From Streptomyces sp. Go-475 (GTDB taxonomy: Bacteria; Actinomycetota; Actinomycetes; Streptomycetales; Streptomycetaceae), in the NCBI RefSeq assembly GCF_003330845.1, contig NZ_CP026121.1:3639501-3703500 (forward strand): a stretch of 64,000 bases of DNA, in the 5' to 3' direction. The translations under genes were made by a program, and so were the position numbers. The notes below the pieces were generated by a model that saw only the letters and a program-made list of their open reading frames with translations, ran no database searches and was not told the DNA's origin. Below, one piece after another: positions 18,838-26,325 of the stretch. Position 1 is the stretch's first letter, and the number at the start of each line of letters is the position of its first letter.

Positions 18838-19632
18838 GTGCCCGACGACAGCCTGCGCGCCCGTATCGACACCTCCAAGCCGCACTCGGCCCGCTTCTGG
18901 AACTACTTCGTCGGCGGCAAGGACAACTACGAGGTCGACCGCGAGATCGGCGACCAGATCAAGTCGATCTTCCCGGGCCTGGTCGACGTGGCGGTCACGA
19001 GCCGCCGGTTCCTGGGGCGCGCGGTCCGGTACCTGGCCGGGGAGCAGGGCGTGCGGCAGTTCCTGGACGTGGGCACCGGGCTGCCGACCGCCGACAACAC
19101 GCACGAGGTCGCCCAGCGCGTGGCCCCGGACGCCCGGATCGTCTACGTCGACAACGACCCCATCGTCCTGGCCCACGCCAACGCGCTCCTCACGAGTACG
19201 CCCGAGGGCAGGACGGCGTACCTGGACGCCGACCTCTACGACCCCGAGGCCGTCCTGGAGGCCGCGGCGGGCACGCTCGACCTCTCGCGGCCGGTGGGGC
19301 TGATGATCCTCAACACGCTGGGGCACGTCGCCGAGTACGAGCGGGCGCGGGAGCTGGTGCGGCGGCTGATGGCCGGGCTGCCGGCCGGGAGCCATCTGGT
19401 GATCAGCGACAGCACGGCGACGAGTGAGGGCATGATCGCCGCGTCCGAGGCCTATAACGCGAGTGGGGCCGTGCCGTACTACGTGCGGCCGGTCGCTGAG
19501 GTCGCGGGGTTCTTCGAGGGGCTGGAGCTGGTCGAGCCGGGGATCGTGCGGGTGCCGGAGTGGCGGCCGGACTCGGAGGACGCCGATGCCAGTGCGGTGG
19601 ACGCGTACTGCGGTGTCGGACGCAAGCCGTAG
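18838..19632 (+). CDS. SAM-dependent methyltransferase, DUF574 family
   Basis: A 264-residue protein of the actinobacterial DUF574 group. The N-terminal SKPHSARFWNYFVGGKDNYEVDRE is the family signature. The SAM-binding glycine loop is FLDVGTGLPTADNTHE, followed by IVYVDNDPIVLAHA (motif II) and LMILNTLGHV. GTG 18838 follows AGGAGG. Streptomyces genomes carry many copies and the substrate is unknown. Confidence 0.82.
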   Translation: MPDDSLRARIDTSKPHSARFWNYFVGGKDNYEVDREIGDQIKSIFPGLVDVAVTSRRFLGRAVRYLAGEQGVRQFLDVGTGLPTADNTHEVAQRVAPDARIVYVDNDPIVLAHANALLTSTPEGRTAYLDADLYDPEAVLEAAAGTLDLSRPVGLMILNTLGHVAEYERARELVRRLMAGLPAGSHLVISDSTATSEGMIAASEAYNASGAVPYYVRPVAEVAGFFEGLELVEPGIVRVPEWRPDSEDADASAVDAYCGVGRKP

Positions 19633-19656
19633 GTCCGTGGGTCGGTGCGGCGCCGT

Positions 19657-19687
19657 GGGGGCTGGTCGCGCAGTTCCCCGCGCCCCC
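19657..19687. repeat. Dispersed 30-bp intergenic repeat, copy 1
   Basis: The sequence around GCTGGTCGCGCAGTTCCCC, bounded by G and C runs that can pair, recurs in inverted orientation at 61304-61333. It lies just after the methyltransferase gene. I recall this motif as very common between Streptomyces genes; the second copy here is direct evidence of dispersal. Confidence 0.75.
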
Positions 19688-19762
19688 AGGACAAGCCAGG
19701 CCCCTTCACCCGTCCGGGTCCGTCACCCCGGCCCCCACCGCCCCCCACGCGATAATCAGGAC

Positions 19763-20446
19763 ATGCCCGACCCATCCCCCGTCCCCCAGCCGATCAGCCG
19801 GCTGCTCGGGGATCTGGTCGCGGTGGGTGAGGCCCACTCCCTCGTTCTCGCCGGCGGGTACGCGGTGCTGGCCCACGGCCTCGTGGCGCGGGCCGGGCGG
19901 GACGTGGATGTCGCCACCGAGCACCCCGCCGGGATGGACGCCATCGCCGACACGGTCCGGACCGGGCTGGTGGCACGCGGCTGGCTGGTGCGGACCCTGG
20001 AGACCGGCCCGCTGGCCGCCCAGTTCCTCGTCACCGACGCGGCGAGCGGTGAGGAGTTCGAGGTCGGCCTGCGCAAGGAGGTGCTGTGGCGCCCGCCCGT
20101 GCTCACGGAGCTCGGGCCGGCCCTGTCCCTCGAGGACCTCGTCGGCACCCGGGTGCGGGACCTGGCCGACCGGGGACTCACCCGCGACCTGGTCGACGTA
20201 CACGCCGCCTCGGCCCGCTGGAGCCACCCCGAACTGGAGGAGCTGGGCCGCCGGCACGCCCCCGACACCTTCGACCTCACCGATCTCCAGGCCCGGCTGA
20301 CCGGCACGGACTGGCTCGACGACAGCGCGTTCACCGCCCAGGGCCTCGATGTCGGGGCCGTCGCGGGGCTCCGCCGCTGGGCGCAGGAGTGGGCCGACGA
20401 CATCGCGGAGCGGCTCATCGAGGGCGAGGCTCCCGACGAGGAGTGA
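19763..20446 (+). CDS. Orphan nucleotidyltransferase-like protein (AbiEii-type fold)
   Basis: A 227-residue protein whose N-terminus carries a minimal nucleotidyltransferase signature: the glycine pair G31-G32 in LVLAGGYAVLAHGL and the acid pair D47/D49 in GRDVDVAT, as in AbiEii and related DNA-polymerase-beta-like toxins. The rest is helical and has LEDLVGTRVRDLADRGLTRDLVDV, which fits the C-terminal part of that family. No AbiEi-like antitoxin lies next to it. A GATAAT six bases before ATG 19763 suggests a leaderless transcript. It may be a toxin remnant or a housekeeping enzyme with the same fold. Confidence 0.6.
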   Translation: MPDPSPVPQPISRLLGDLVAVGEAHSLVLAGGYAVLAHGLVARAGRDVDVATEHPAGMDAIADTVRTGLVARGWLVRTLETGPLAAQFLVTDAASGEEFEVGLRKEVLWRPPVLTELGPALSLEDLVGTRVRDLADRGLTRDLVDVHAASARWSHPELEELGRRHAPDTFDLTDLQARLTGTDWLDDSAFTAQGLDVGAVAGLRRWAQEWADDIAERLIEGEAPDEE

Positions 20447-20459
20447 CCCGCGGGACTTA

Positions 20460-20479
20460 CCGGTCGGTACCCTGACCGG
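20460..20479. promoter_or_regulatory. Putative MarR operator overlapping a leaderless promoter
   Basis: CCGGTC and GACCGG flank GGTACCCT. The inner TACCCT (20468-20473) is a likely -10 box, and the right arm ends directly at the ATG of the MarR gene, so a bound dimer would cover the promoter and the start codon. Confidence 0.6.
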
Positions 20480-20953
20480 ATGGGGAAAGGGGCAGGCGGG
20501 CAGGTGGGAGTCGTGGCCGCGCTGGTACGGGCGGCGTTCCTGGTGGACGGGGTGTACGCGGAGGCCAGCCGGTCGTACGGGCTGACGCCGCAGCAGGGCC
20601 AGCTGCTCTGTGTGCTGCTGCCGCAGCCGTACGGGATGGGTGAGCTCGGCGAGACGCTGGGGCTGGCGAAGTCGAGTCTGACCGGGCTGGTGGACCGGAC
20701 GGTGCGGCGGGGGCTGGTCCGGCGGGAGGCCGATCCCCGGGACGGGCGGGCCGTGCGGGTGGGGCTGACGGAGGAAGGGGCCGCGCTCGCCGAGGAGTTC
20801 TACGCCGAGACCTGCCGCCGGATTCGGGCGCTGCCGTCCGGGCTCAGCGGCGCCGAGCGGGACCGGCTGGCCGCGCTGCTGTCGCGGGTCGTGGTCGACA
20901 ACGAGGTGCCCGAGGTGTTCGTGGAGACCGGGACGGTCTCCAACAGCAAGTAG
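20480..20953 (+). CDS. MarR family transcriptional regulator
   Basis: A 157-residue winged-helix regulator. GMGELGETLGLAKSSLTGLVDRTVRRGLVRREADPRDGRAVRVGLTEEG contains the HTH (about residues 60-82) and the wing with the DxRD core. The long helices at both ends form the dimer. It probably controls itself through the dyad at 20460-20479, and perhaps the convergent MFS gene, but that gene's start is 1.2 kb away. The ATG has no ribosome site, in line with a leaderless mRNA. Confidence 0.85.
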   Translation: MGKGAGGQVGVVAALVRAAFLVDGVYAEASRSYGLTPQQGQLLCVLLPQPYGMGELGETLGLAKSSLTGLVDRTVRRGLVRREADPRDGRAVRVGLTEEGAALAEEFYAETCRRIRALPSGLSGAERDRLAALLSRVVVDNEVPEVFVETGTVSNSK

Positions 20954-20971
20954 CGGGATCCCGGGGGGCGT

Positions 20972-22159
20972 TCACCGCCCGGGCACCGGTGTCGTCGCGT
21001 GCTGCTCCCGTCGTCCCGCCGCCATCAGGGACAGTGTCACCGCGGCCGACGCCACCGCCATCGCCGTCATCGCCAGGGCCGGGGAGGTCAGTTGGGCCAC
21101 CGATCCCGCGAGCGCCGCCGCGACGCCCTGCATGGTGAGCATGCCCGACGAGTGCAGCCCCAGGGCGTGGCCGGTCAGGTCGTCGGGGGTCAGGGCCACC
21201 AGCCGCTCCTGCTGCACGAGGCTCGCGCCGAAGCCGACGGACGCCAGCGTGACGGCGGCCACCGCGAGCGGCAGCGGCGGACGCAGCAGGAACGGCACGT
21301 ACGGGACGGCCAGGAGCAGCAGCAGCGGCAAACCCAGGCGGGGGCGCAGCCGCGGCGGGAGCAGACGGCCCACCAGCACGTCCCCGGCCAGCATGCCCAG
21401 CGCGGCGCAGGCGAACAGGGTGCCGGCGGACTCTGGGGCGTAGGGGACGAAGAGGGATTCGCAGCCGACGACCAGGCCGTTGGGGATCCAGAGGGCCAGA
21501 TAGACCTGGCGGCGGGGTGGGGACGACCAGAGCAGCGCGTTGGCGCGCCAGGTCGCCGACACCGAGGGGCGGCCCGTCGCGCGGGGCGGGCGCGGGGTCA
21601 GGCGCAGGCGGATCGCGACCGCCGCGACGCCGTACAGCGCCGCCGCCAGCAGCAGGGACACGCGTGGGGAGAGGACCGCCACCAGGACGCCTCCGGTGGC
21701 GTATCCGAGGATCTGCACGACCCCGGACATCATGTTGAAGACCGAACGCCCCAGCAGGTAGCCGTCGTCGGAGAGGATCTCGTTCACCAGCCCCCAGCGC
21801 ACTCCCCCGCCGAGCGAGGCGGCCAGGCCCTGGCCGAGGAGGACGGCGAAGACGGCCCAGACGGGCAGCGCGGGCAGGGCGAGTACGGCCGTGCCGGCGG
21901 CCAGGACGAGGGAGATGCCGGTCAGGGCGGACCGCGGGGGCAGACGGTCGGCGCCCGAGAGCAGGAACGTCGCGCCGAGCACCTGGGTCAGCGACTGCCC
22001 GAACATGCTGAGCGCCGACAGCAGCGGTGAGTCCGTCGCCCGGAACACCAGGACGCCCAGGGCCAGTCCGCCGATCGTCTGGGCCATGACTCCGGCCGAG
22101 GAGGCGAGGAAGAGGGGGGTGAACTCCGGGGTGCGGAAGAGCTGCCGGTAGCTGCGCAT
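20972..22159 (-). CDS. MFS transporter, 12-helix type
   Basis: A 395-residue membrane protein with two six-helix halves separated by a basic loop (RLRLTPRPPRATGR). VFRATDSPLLSALSMFGQSLTQVLG and LGQGLAASLGGGVRWGLVNEIL resemble actinobacterial MFS exporters of the enterobactin-exporter/macrolide-efflux type. It starts at ATG 22159 and is divergent from a DUF5937-type regulator. A perfect dyad lies 39 bp upstream of it. Its substrate is likely the ligand of that regulator. Confidence 0.82.
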   Translation of the reverse strand: MRSYRQLFRTPEFTPLFLASSAGVMAQTIGGLALGVLVFRATDSPLLSALSMFGQSLTQVLGATFLLSGADRLPPRSALTGISLVLAAGTAVLALPALPVWAVFAVLLGQGLAASLGGGVRWGLVNEILSDDGYLLGRSVFNMMSGVVQILGYATGGVLVAVLSPRVSLLLAAALYGVAAVAIRLRLTPRPPRATGRPSVSATWRANALLWSSPPRRQVYLALWIPNGLVVGCESLFVPYAPESAGTLFACAALGMLAGDVLVGRLLPPRLRPRLGLPLLLLLAVPYVPFLLRPPLPLAVAAVTLASVGFGASLVQQERLVALTPDDLTGHALGLHSSGMLTMQGVAAALAGSVAQLTSPALAMTAMAVASAAVTLSLMAAGRREQHATTPVPGR

Positions 22160-22197
22160 GCGCCGAGTCTGCGAGCAGCGCGGGCACCTCGTTATTG

Positions 22198-22215
22198 TTT
22201 CGCGGCAGCGCGAAA
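22198..22215. promoter_or_regulatory. Putative operator of the DUF5937/ArsR-type regulator
   Basis: TTTCGCGGCAGCGCGAAA is a perfect 7-bp inverted repeat with a four-base centre, between the divergent MFS (start 22159) and regulator (start 22231) genes. Confidence 0.7.
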
Positions 22216-22230
22216 GGTGGTGGGGTGGGC

Positions 22231-23214
22231 ATGGGCTGGTGGCAGATCAACGCCGATACCCTCGCCGCGAGTCGCTTCTGTCTCTCCCCGCTCGCCGAGA
22301 CGTTCGCCGCGCTGAAGCTGCTGCACGCGGGCGTCGCCGCCCACCCCGGTGAACGCGTGTGGCTGGACGCCCATCTGCCGGACTACCGGGCCCGGCTGGC
22401 CGCCGACCCGGTGACCGCGCGGCTGGTGCGGGCCGGGCTCGGCAAGGACTGGATCGCCGACTTCCTCACCCCGGCCCCGAGGGACGGCGAGTCCTTCGCC
22501 GACGGCGTCGCCCGGGTGCGCGCGGCCGACCCCCGCCGGGCCCGTGCCCACCTGACCGTCTCCCTCGCCGGCCCCCTCCCCGCCGTGCTGGACCGCGACG
22601 ACCTGCCGGAGCGTGCGGCCGCGCTGCTGGAGTACGTCTGGGCGCGGGCCGTACGCCCGGACTGGGAGCGGCGCCGGCGTGTCCTGGAGGCCGACGTGGT
22701 GGCTCGGACCGCGCAGGTGAGCCGGGGCGGCTGGGCGGCGGTGGTGGACTCGCTGCGGCCGGGACGCACGCGGTGGCTCGGCGGCAACCGGCTGCAGGTG
22801 AACCTGCACGAGTATCCGCCGCGTGAGATCTCGGGCGCCGAGCTGCTGTTCGTGCCGGTCACCCCGAAGTGCGGCTGGGTGTCCTGGGAGGAGCCCGGCC
22901 GGTACGCCCTGGTCTATCCGTGCGCGGGCGCGCTCACCGACCCCGCCGCCCGTGCGGCGCCCGCGAGTCTGGGCGCGCTGCTCGGTCCGGCGCGCGCCGC
23001 GGTGCTCGTGCTGCTCGACTCCCCGCTCAGCACGACCCAGCTGGTCGCCGTGACGGGCCAGGGCCTCGGCTCGGTCGGGCGGCATCTGCGGGTGCTGCTG
23101 GACGCGGGGCTGGTGCAGCGGCGCCGGGCGGGCAGGTCGGTGCTGTACGCGCGGACGGCGGCGGGGCAGGTGCTCGTGGAGGCCCAGCACCGGCCCGGCA
23201 TCCGCCGGAGCTAG
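22231..23214 (+). CDS. ArsR-type winged-helix regulator (DUF5937 group)
   Basis: A 327-residue protein. The C-terminal 90 residues are a winged helix (LSTTQLVAVTGQGLGSVGRHLRVLLDAGLVQRRRAGRSVLYARTAAG), as in ArsR/HTH_20 proteins. The first 230 residues form the long domain found in the actinobacterial DUF5937 regulators (WWQINADTLAASRFCLSPLAETFAALKLL). I took ATG 22231, ten bases after AAAGGTGG; GTG 22225 is a close alternative. The perfect dyad just upstream and the divergent MFS gene suggest a local efflux switch. Confidence 0.8.
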   Translation: MGWWQINADTLAASRFCLSPLAETFAALKLLHAGVAAHPGERVWLDAHLPDYRARLAADPVTARLVRAGLGKDWIADFLTPAPRDGESFADGVARVRAADPRRARAHLTVSLAGPLPAVLDRDDLPERAAALLEYVWARAVRPDWERRRRVLEADVVARTAQVSRGGWAAVVDSLRPGRTRWLGGNRLQVNLHEYPPREISGAELLFVPVTPKCGWVSWEEPGRYALVYPCAGALTDPAARAAPASLGALLGPARAAVLVLLDSPLSTTQLVAVTGQGLGSVGRHLRVLLDAGLVQRRRAGRSVLYARTAAGQVLVEAQHRPGIRRS

Positions 23215-23223
23215 CATCCGCTC

Positions 23224-23727
23224 ATGACGACTACCAACGGTTCCTCTCCCCTCGACGTCGAGATCGGTGCGCTTCAGGGCGGTTCCGCCGACCTGTCCCA
23301 GTACGCGGGCAAGGCGGTGCTCGTGGTGAACGTGGCCTCCAAGTGCGGCCTGACCCCGCAGTACAACGGGCTGGAGAAGCTCCACGAGCGGTACGCCGAG
23401 CGCGGCTTCACCGTGCTCGGGGTGCCCTGCAACCAGTTCCTCGGCCAGGAGCCGGGCAGCGCCGAGGAGATCGCCGAGTTCTGCTCCGCGACCTACGGTG
23501 TGACCTTCCCGATGACCGAGAAGGTCGAGGTCAACGGCGGGAACCGGCACCCGCTGTACGAGCGCCTGACCGGCTTCGCCGATGCCGAGGGGCACAGCGG
23601 GGACATCCGCTGGAACTTCGAGAAGTTCCTGATCGGCAAGGACGGCACGGTCGTCGCCCGCTTCTCCCCGCAGACCGAGCCGGAGTCGGCGGAGATCGTG
23701 ACGGCGATAGAGGCCCAGCTCGGCTGA
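23224..23727 (+). CDS. Glutathione peroxidase family thiol peroxidase
   Basis: A 167-residue thioredoxin-fold peroxidase that reduces peroxides with a thiol donor (thioredoxin or mycothiol systems are more likely than glutathione in this group). The peroxidatic cysteine is C41 in VASKCGLTPQY. GVPCNQFLGQEPG supplies the glutamine and the probable resolving cysteine, and IRWNFEKFLI supplies the Trp-Asn pair. The -10-like TAGCAT at 23212-23217 includes the stop codon of the preceding gene and is six bases from the ATG, which predicts a leaderless mRNA. Confidence 0.92.
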   Translation: MTTTNGSSPLDVEIGALQGGSADLSQYAGKAVLVVNVASKCGLTPQYNGLEKLHERYAERGFTVLGVPCNQFLGQEPGSAEEIAEFCSATYGVTFPMTEKVEVNGGNRHPLYERLTGFADAEGHSGDIRWNFEKFLIGKDGTVVARFSPQTEPESAEIVTAIEAQLG

Positions 23728-23736
23728 CGGCCCTGC

Positions 23737-23767
23737 TTGACCTTGCCCCTGGGGCAGGGCCGAGCGT
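23737..23767 (+). promoter_or_regulatory. MerR-type promoter with long spacer and internal dyad
   Basis: TTGACC (23737-23742) and GAGCGT (23762-23767) are 19 bp apart. The dyad CCTTGCCCC/GGGGCAGGG (23741-23759) fills the spacer. This is the layout that MerR-family activators use to correct an over-long spacer. The next gene encodes such a regulator. Confidence 0.75.
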
Positions 23768-23810
23768 CCTCGTCATCGGGTGGAAGAGCCGCCCGATGAC
23801 GGAGGATGCC

Positions 23811-24674
23811 GTGGTGGACGTACCGGACCGGGATCTGCTCACCATCGGGGCGTTCGCCGCGCGCGCCCGGCTGTCGGCCAAGGCCCTGCGGCTGTACGAC
23901 CGGCTGGGGCTGCTGGCCCCGGCGTACGTCGACGAGGCCACCGGCTACCGCTACTACCGCGCCGACCAGGTGGATCAGGCCCGGCTGGTGGCGATGCTGC
24001 GGCAGCTGGACATGCCGCTCGCCCGGATCGCCGAGGTGGTCGCGGCGGGCGACGGGCTCGCGGCGGCCGAGCTGCTCGGCGCGTACTGGGCGGATGTCGA
24101 GGCGCGGGTGGCGGGGCAGCGGACGCTCGCCGAGTACCTCCGTGGACGGCTGTCGGGGAGGAGCTCCGAGATGTACGGGAAGTTCACGGTCGAGACGGTG
24201 CAGATGCCCGCGCAGGTGGTGATCACCGAGAGGCGGCACACGCTGGCGGACGAGCTGCCGACGTGGATCGGGGCGGCGCTGGGCCGGCTGGAGGAGGCGG
24301 CCCGGGAGTGCGGCGGCGTGGCCGGGGTGCCGTACGTCGCCTACTACTCCGAGGTGTCGATGGAGAGCGACGGTCCGGCGGAGGCGTGCGTGCCGGTCGC
24401 CGACGAGGCGGCGGCCCGGGCCTGGGCGGAACGGCGGGGGCGGCCCTGGGAGACGGCCGTGCGGGTGGAGCCGGCCGGGCGGCTGGCGTACACCAGGATC
24501 ACCAAGGCGCAGGTGGCGCATCCGCAGATCCTGGCCGCGTTCGAGGCGGTGGAGGAGTGGATGGCGGCGGAAGGGCTGACGGCGACCGGTCCCTGCCGGG
24601 AGCTGTACTTCGCCGACTGGGCCGCGGCGGGACCCGGGGACCCGGTGTGTGACGTGGCGTTCCCGGTGGACTGA
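23811..24674 (+). CDS. MerR family regulator with GyrI-like ligand domain
   Basis: A regulator of about 287 residues. LLTIGAFAARARLSAKALRLYDRLGLLAPAYVDEATGYRYYRADQ is the MerR winged helix; a coiled-coil follows; the last 150 residues (from VETVQMPAQVVITERR) match the GyrI-like effector-binding domain of BmrR-type multidrug sensors. The start is uncertain: GTG 23811 or 23814 has GGAGG at good distance, while ATG 23796 does not. It probably activates its own promoter at 23737-23767. No exporter is adjacent, so other targets lie elsewhere. Confidence 0.85.
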   Translation: MVDVPDRDLLTIGAFAARARLSAKALRLYDRLGLLAPAYVDEATGYRYYRADQVDQARLVAMLRQLDMPLARIAEVVAAGDGLAAAELLGAYWADVEARVAGQRTLAEYLRGRLSGRSSEMYGKFTVETVQMPAQVVITERRHTLADELPTWIGAALGRLEEAARECGGVAGVPYVAYYSEVSMESDGPAEACVPVADEAAARAWAERRGRPWETAVRVEPAGRLAYTRITKAQVAHPQILAAFEAVEEWMAAEGLTATGPCRELYFADWAAAGPGDPVCDVAFPVD

Positions 24675-24694
24675 GGCCCCTGCAGGGACCGCGG

Positions 24695-24763
24695 GCACAA
24701 GCGGAGCCCTCTCGGCTAGGACGGCGATGCTGGTCGAGAGGGCCCTGTCAGCGCTGCTTGTGC
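24695..24763. terminator. Large nested hairpin between convergent MerR and DUF397 genes
   Basis: GCACAAGC pairs with GCTTGTGC (24695-24702 and 24756-24763), and inside it GCCCTCTCG pairs with CGAGAGGGC (24706-24714 and 24735-24743). It lies in the 106-bp convergent gap and most likely terminates both transcripts. Confidence 0.75.
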
Positions 24764-24780
24764 GGGCGTCGTTGCCGGGG

Positions 24781-24972
24781 TCAGGCCTTGACCGAGGCCA
24801 CGAAGGCGTTCCACGCGTCGGCGGGAAACGCCAGCTTGGGGCCCTCGGGGACCTTGGTGTCCCCGAGTTCCAGGGCCTCTTCGACGGTCGACCTGACCAT
24901 CACGCAGGCGCCGTTGTTGTTGGTGTAGGAGGACGTCGTCCACGTTTCCGTGGCGCCCAGACGAATTGCCAT
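24781..24972 (-). CDS. DUF397 protein (partner of XRE regulator)
   Basis: A 63-residue protein of the actinobacterial DUF397 family: W-x-x-SSYTNNNGACVMV and ALELGDTKVPEGPKLAFPADAWNAFVASVK are the typical start and end. DUF397 genes almost always follow a DUF5753-type XRE gene, and in studied cases (the WhiJ/AbaA-like and Scr1/Scr2 systems) the two proteins act together. Here the XRE gene lies 209 bp upstream on the same strand, a larger gap than usual. Confidence 0.85.
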   Translation of the reverse strand: MAIRLGATETWTTSSYTNNNGACVMVRSTVEEALELGDTKVPEGPKLAFPADAWNAFVASVKA

Positions 24973-25181
24973 GTTCGCTCCGTAGCCAGTTGCGTTTACG
25001 CCAACCCGTGCTGGTGGTTGGCGTGATCGACGCTACTCGCCCACATCCTCGTTCGGAGCAGTCATTCACTCGACCGGATGGCATATTCCAGGGGAGACTT
25101 CCAGTCAGGCGTGTCAGGGGTGTAGCATCCCGCGCTTTGCCCGGGGGAAGTCCCCTTCCGGCAGCCGCTTCCGGCAGCGGT

Positions 25182-26039
25182 TCAGCGTGCGTAGTCCTTG
25201 GCCAGGCGCTCGATGAGCTGCCGCGACTGGTCCACGTTCAGCGACTGGGCGCGCAGGTGCTCGTACATCACCGTGTACTTCTGCACGTCGAGCGGCTTCT
25301 CCAGGTACAGGTCGCTGGTGACGCCCTCGATGTAGACCACGCTGGAGTCGGCCGCGTCGGCGAACTCCAGGATCGAGTACTGGCCGTTGATGCCGGCGTG
25401 CGCGCCGACCTCGAACGGCAGCACCTGCACGGTGATGTGGGGCAGCTGCGACATCTCGATCAGATGCTCCAGCTGCTCGCGCATCACTTCCTTGTTGCCC
25501 ACGACCCGGTGCAGGGACGCCTCGTCCAGCACCACCCACAGCCGCAGCGGGTCCGTCTCGGCGGTGATACGGCCCTGCCGGCGCAGCCGGACCTCGACGC
25601 GCTTGTCGTTGTCCGCCTCCGTCGCCTCGGGCGAACCGCCCCGGATGATGGCCTCGGCGTACGCCCGCGTCTGCAACAGGCCGGTGATGATCTGGGGTTC
25701 GTAGACCCGCAGCGACTCGGCGTCCGTCTCCAGGCCGATGTAGACGCTGTACGGGATGTCCCCGAAGGCGTGCCACCAGCCCTGCTGGCGCGAGTCCTTG
25801 GCCATCTGCATCAGCGAGTCGACGATCCGCTGGTCCTCGACCTCGTAGACCCCGCACAGGTCGCGCACGTCGCGCTGGCTGATGCTGCGCCGCCCGTTCT
25901 CCAGGCGGCTGATCTTCGACTGCGACACCAGCAGCCGCTCGGCCACTTCCTCGGCCGTCATGCCCTTGAGCTCCCGGAGCCTGCGGAGCTCCTGGCCCAG
26001 CCGGCGCCGCCTGACGGTGGGATTGACATTGGACGCCAC
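25182..26039 (-). CDS. XRE family HTH regulator with DUF5753 domain
   Basis: A 285-residue DNA-binding protein. Residues about 15-70 are the XRE HTH (ELRRLRELKGMTAEEVAERLLVSQSKISRLENGRR); residues about 95-280 are the DUF5753 domain (LRVYEPQIITGLLQTRAYAEAII, LPHITVQVLPFEVGAH). With the DUF397 gene downstream it forms the first of two such pairs in this window. Related pairs influence development and antibiotic production; the target here is unknown. Confidence 0.88.
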   Translation of the reverse strand: MASNVNPTVRRRRLGQELRRLRELKGMTAEEVAERLLVSQSKISRLENGRRSISQRDVRDLCGVYEVEDQRIVDSLMQMAKDSRQQGWWHAFGDIPYSVYIGLETDAESLRVYEPQIITGLLQTRAYAEAIIRGGSPEATEADNDKRVEVRLRRQGRITAETDPLRLWVVLDEASLHRVVGNKEVMREQLEHLIEMSQLPHITVQVLPFEVGAHAGINGQYSILEFADAADSSVVYIEGVTSDLYLEKPLDVQKYTVMYEHLRAQSLNVDQSRQLIERLAKDYAR

Positions 26040-26169
26040 GGGACGTGCACCTCCGGCTGCGTGCCTCTACTTTGCGTATCTGCTGTTGAGCAGACTGCCA
26101 CCAAGGTGCTTCCTACCGCTGGGAAACGGTGGATATGCGACGGGTACACGCCAGTTCGGGCACGGCACG

Positions 26170-26213
26170 CCGAGCGGGGCGGTGAGAGTCTGCACTCTCT
26201 CCGCCCCGCTCGG
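26170..26213. terminator. Strong hairpin between the XRE and GPP34 genes
   Basis: CCGAGCGGGGCGG and CCGCCCCGCTCGG pair (13 bp), and inside, after one T-T mismatch, GAGAGT pairs with ACTCTC over a CTGC loop. It follows the GPP34 stop codon on the minus strand by about 110 bp and precedes the XRE gene's upstream region, so it should end GPP34 transcription. Confidence 0.75.
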
Positions 26214-26325
26214 ACAGCGGCTCCCGGTGACCGGGTTCTGGGGTCCCGTGCTGCGTGTGCCGGTCGTCGGTCGTACTGGTGCGGTGCCGTGTGCTGGTGG
26301 TGCGCTGCCGTGCTGCCGGCGCGGC

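Noticed and set aside
19657..19687. Dispersed repeat considered as insertion-sequence end
   Set aside because: Only about 30 bp, no transposase, no target duplication seen.
26214..26325. GTGCCGTG/GTGCTG-rich stretch as a structured RNA
   Set aside because: Only imperfect short repeats without a stable fold that I can see.
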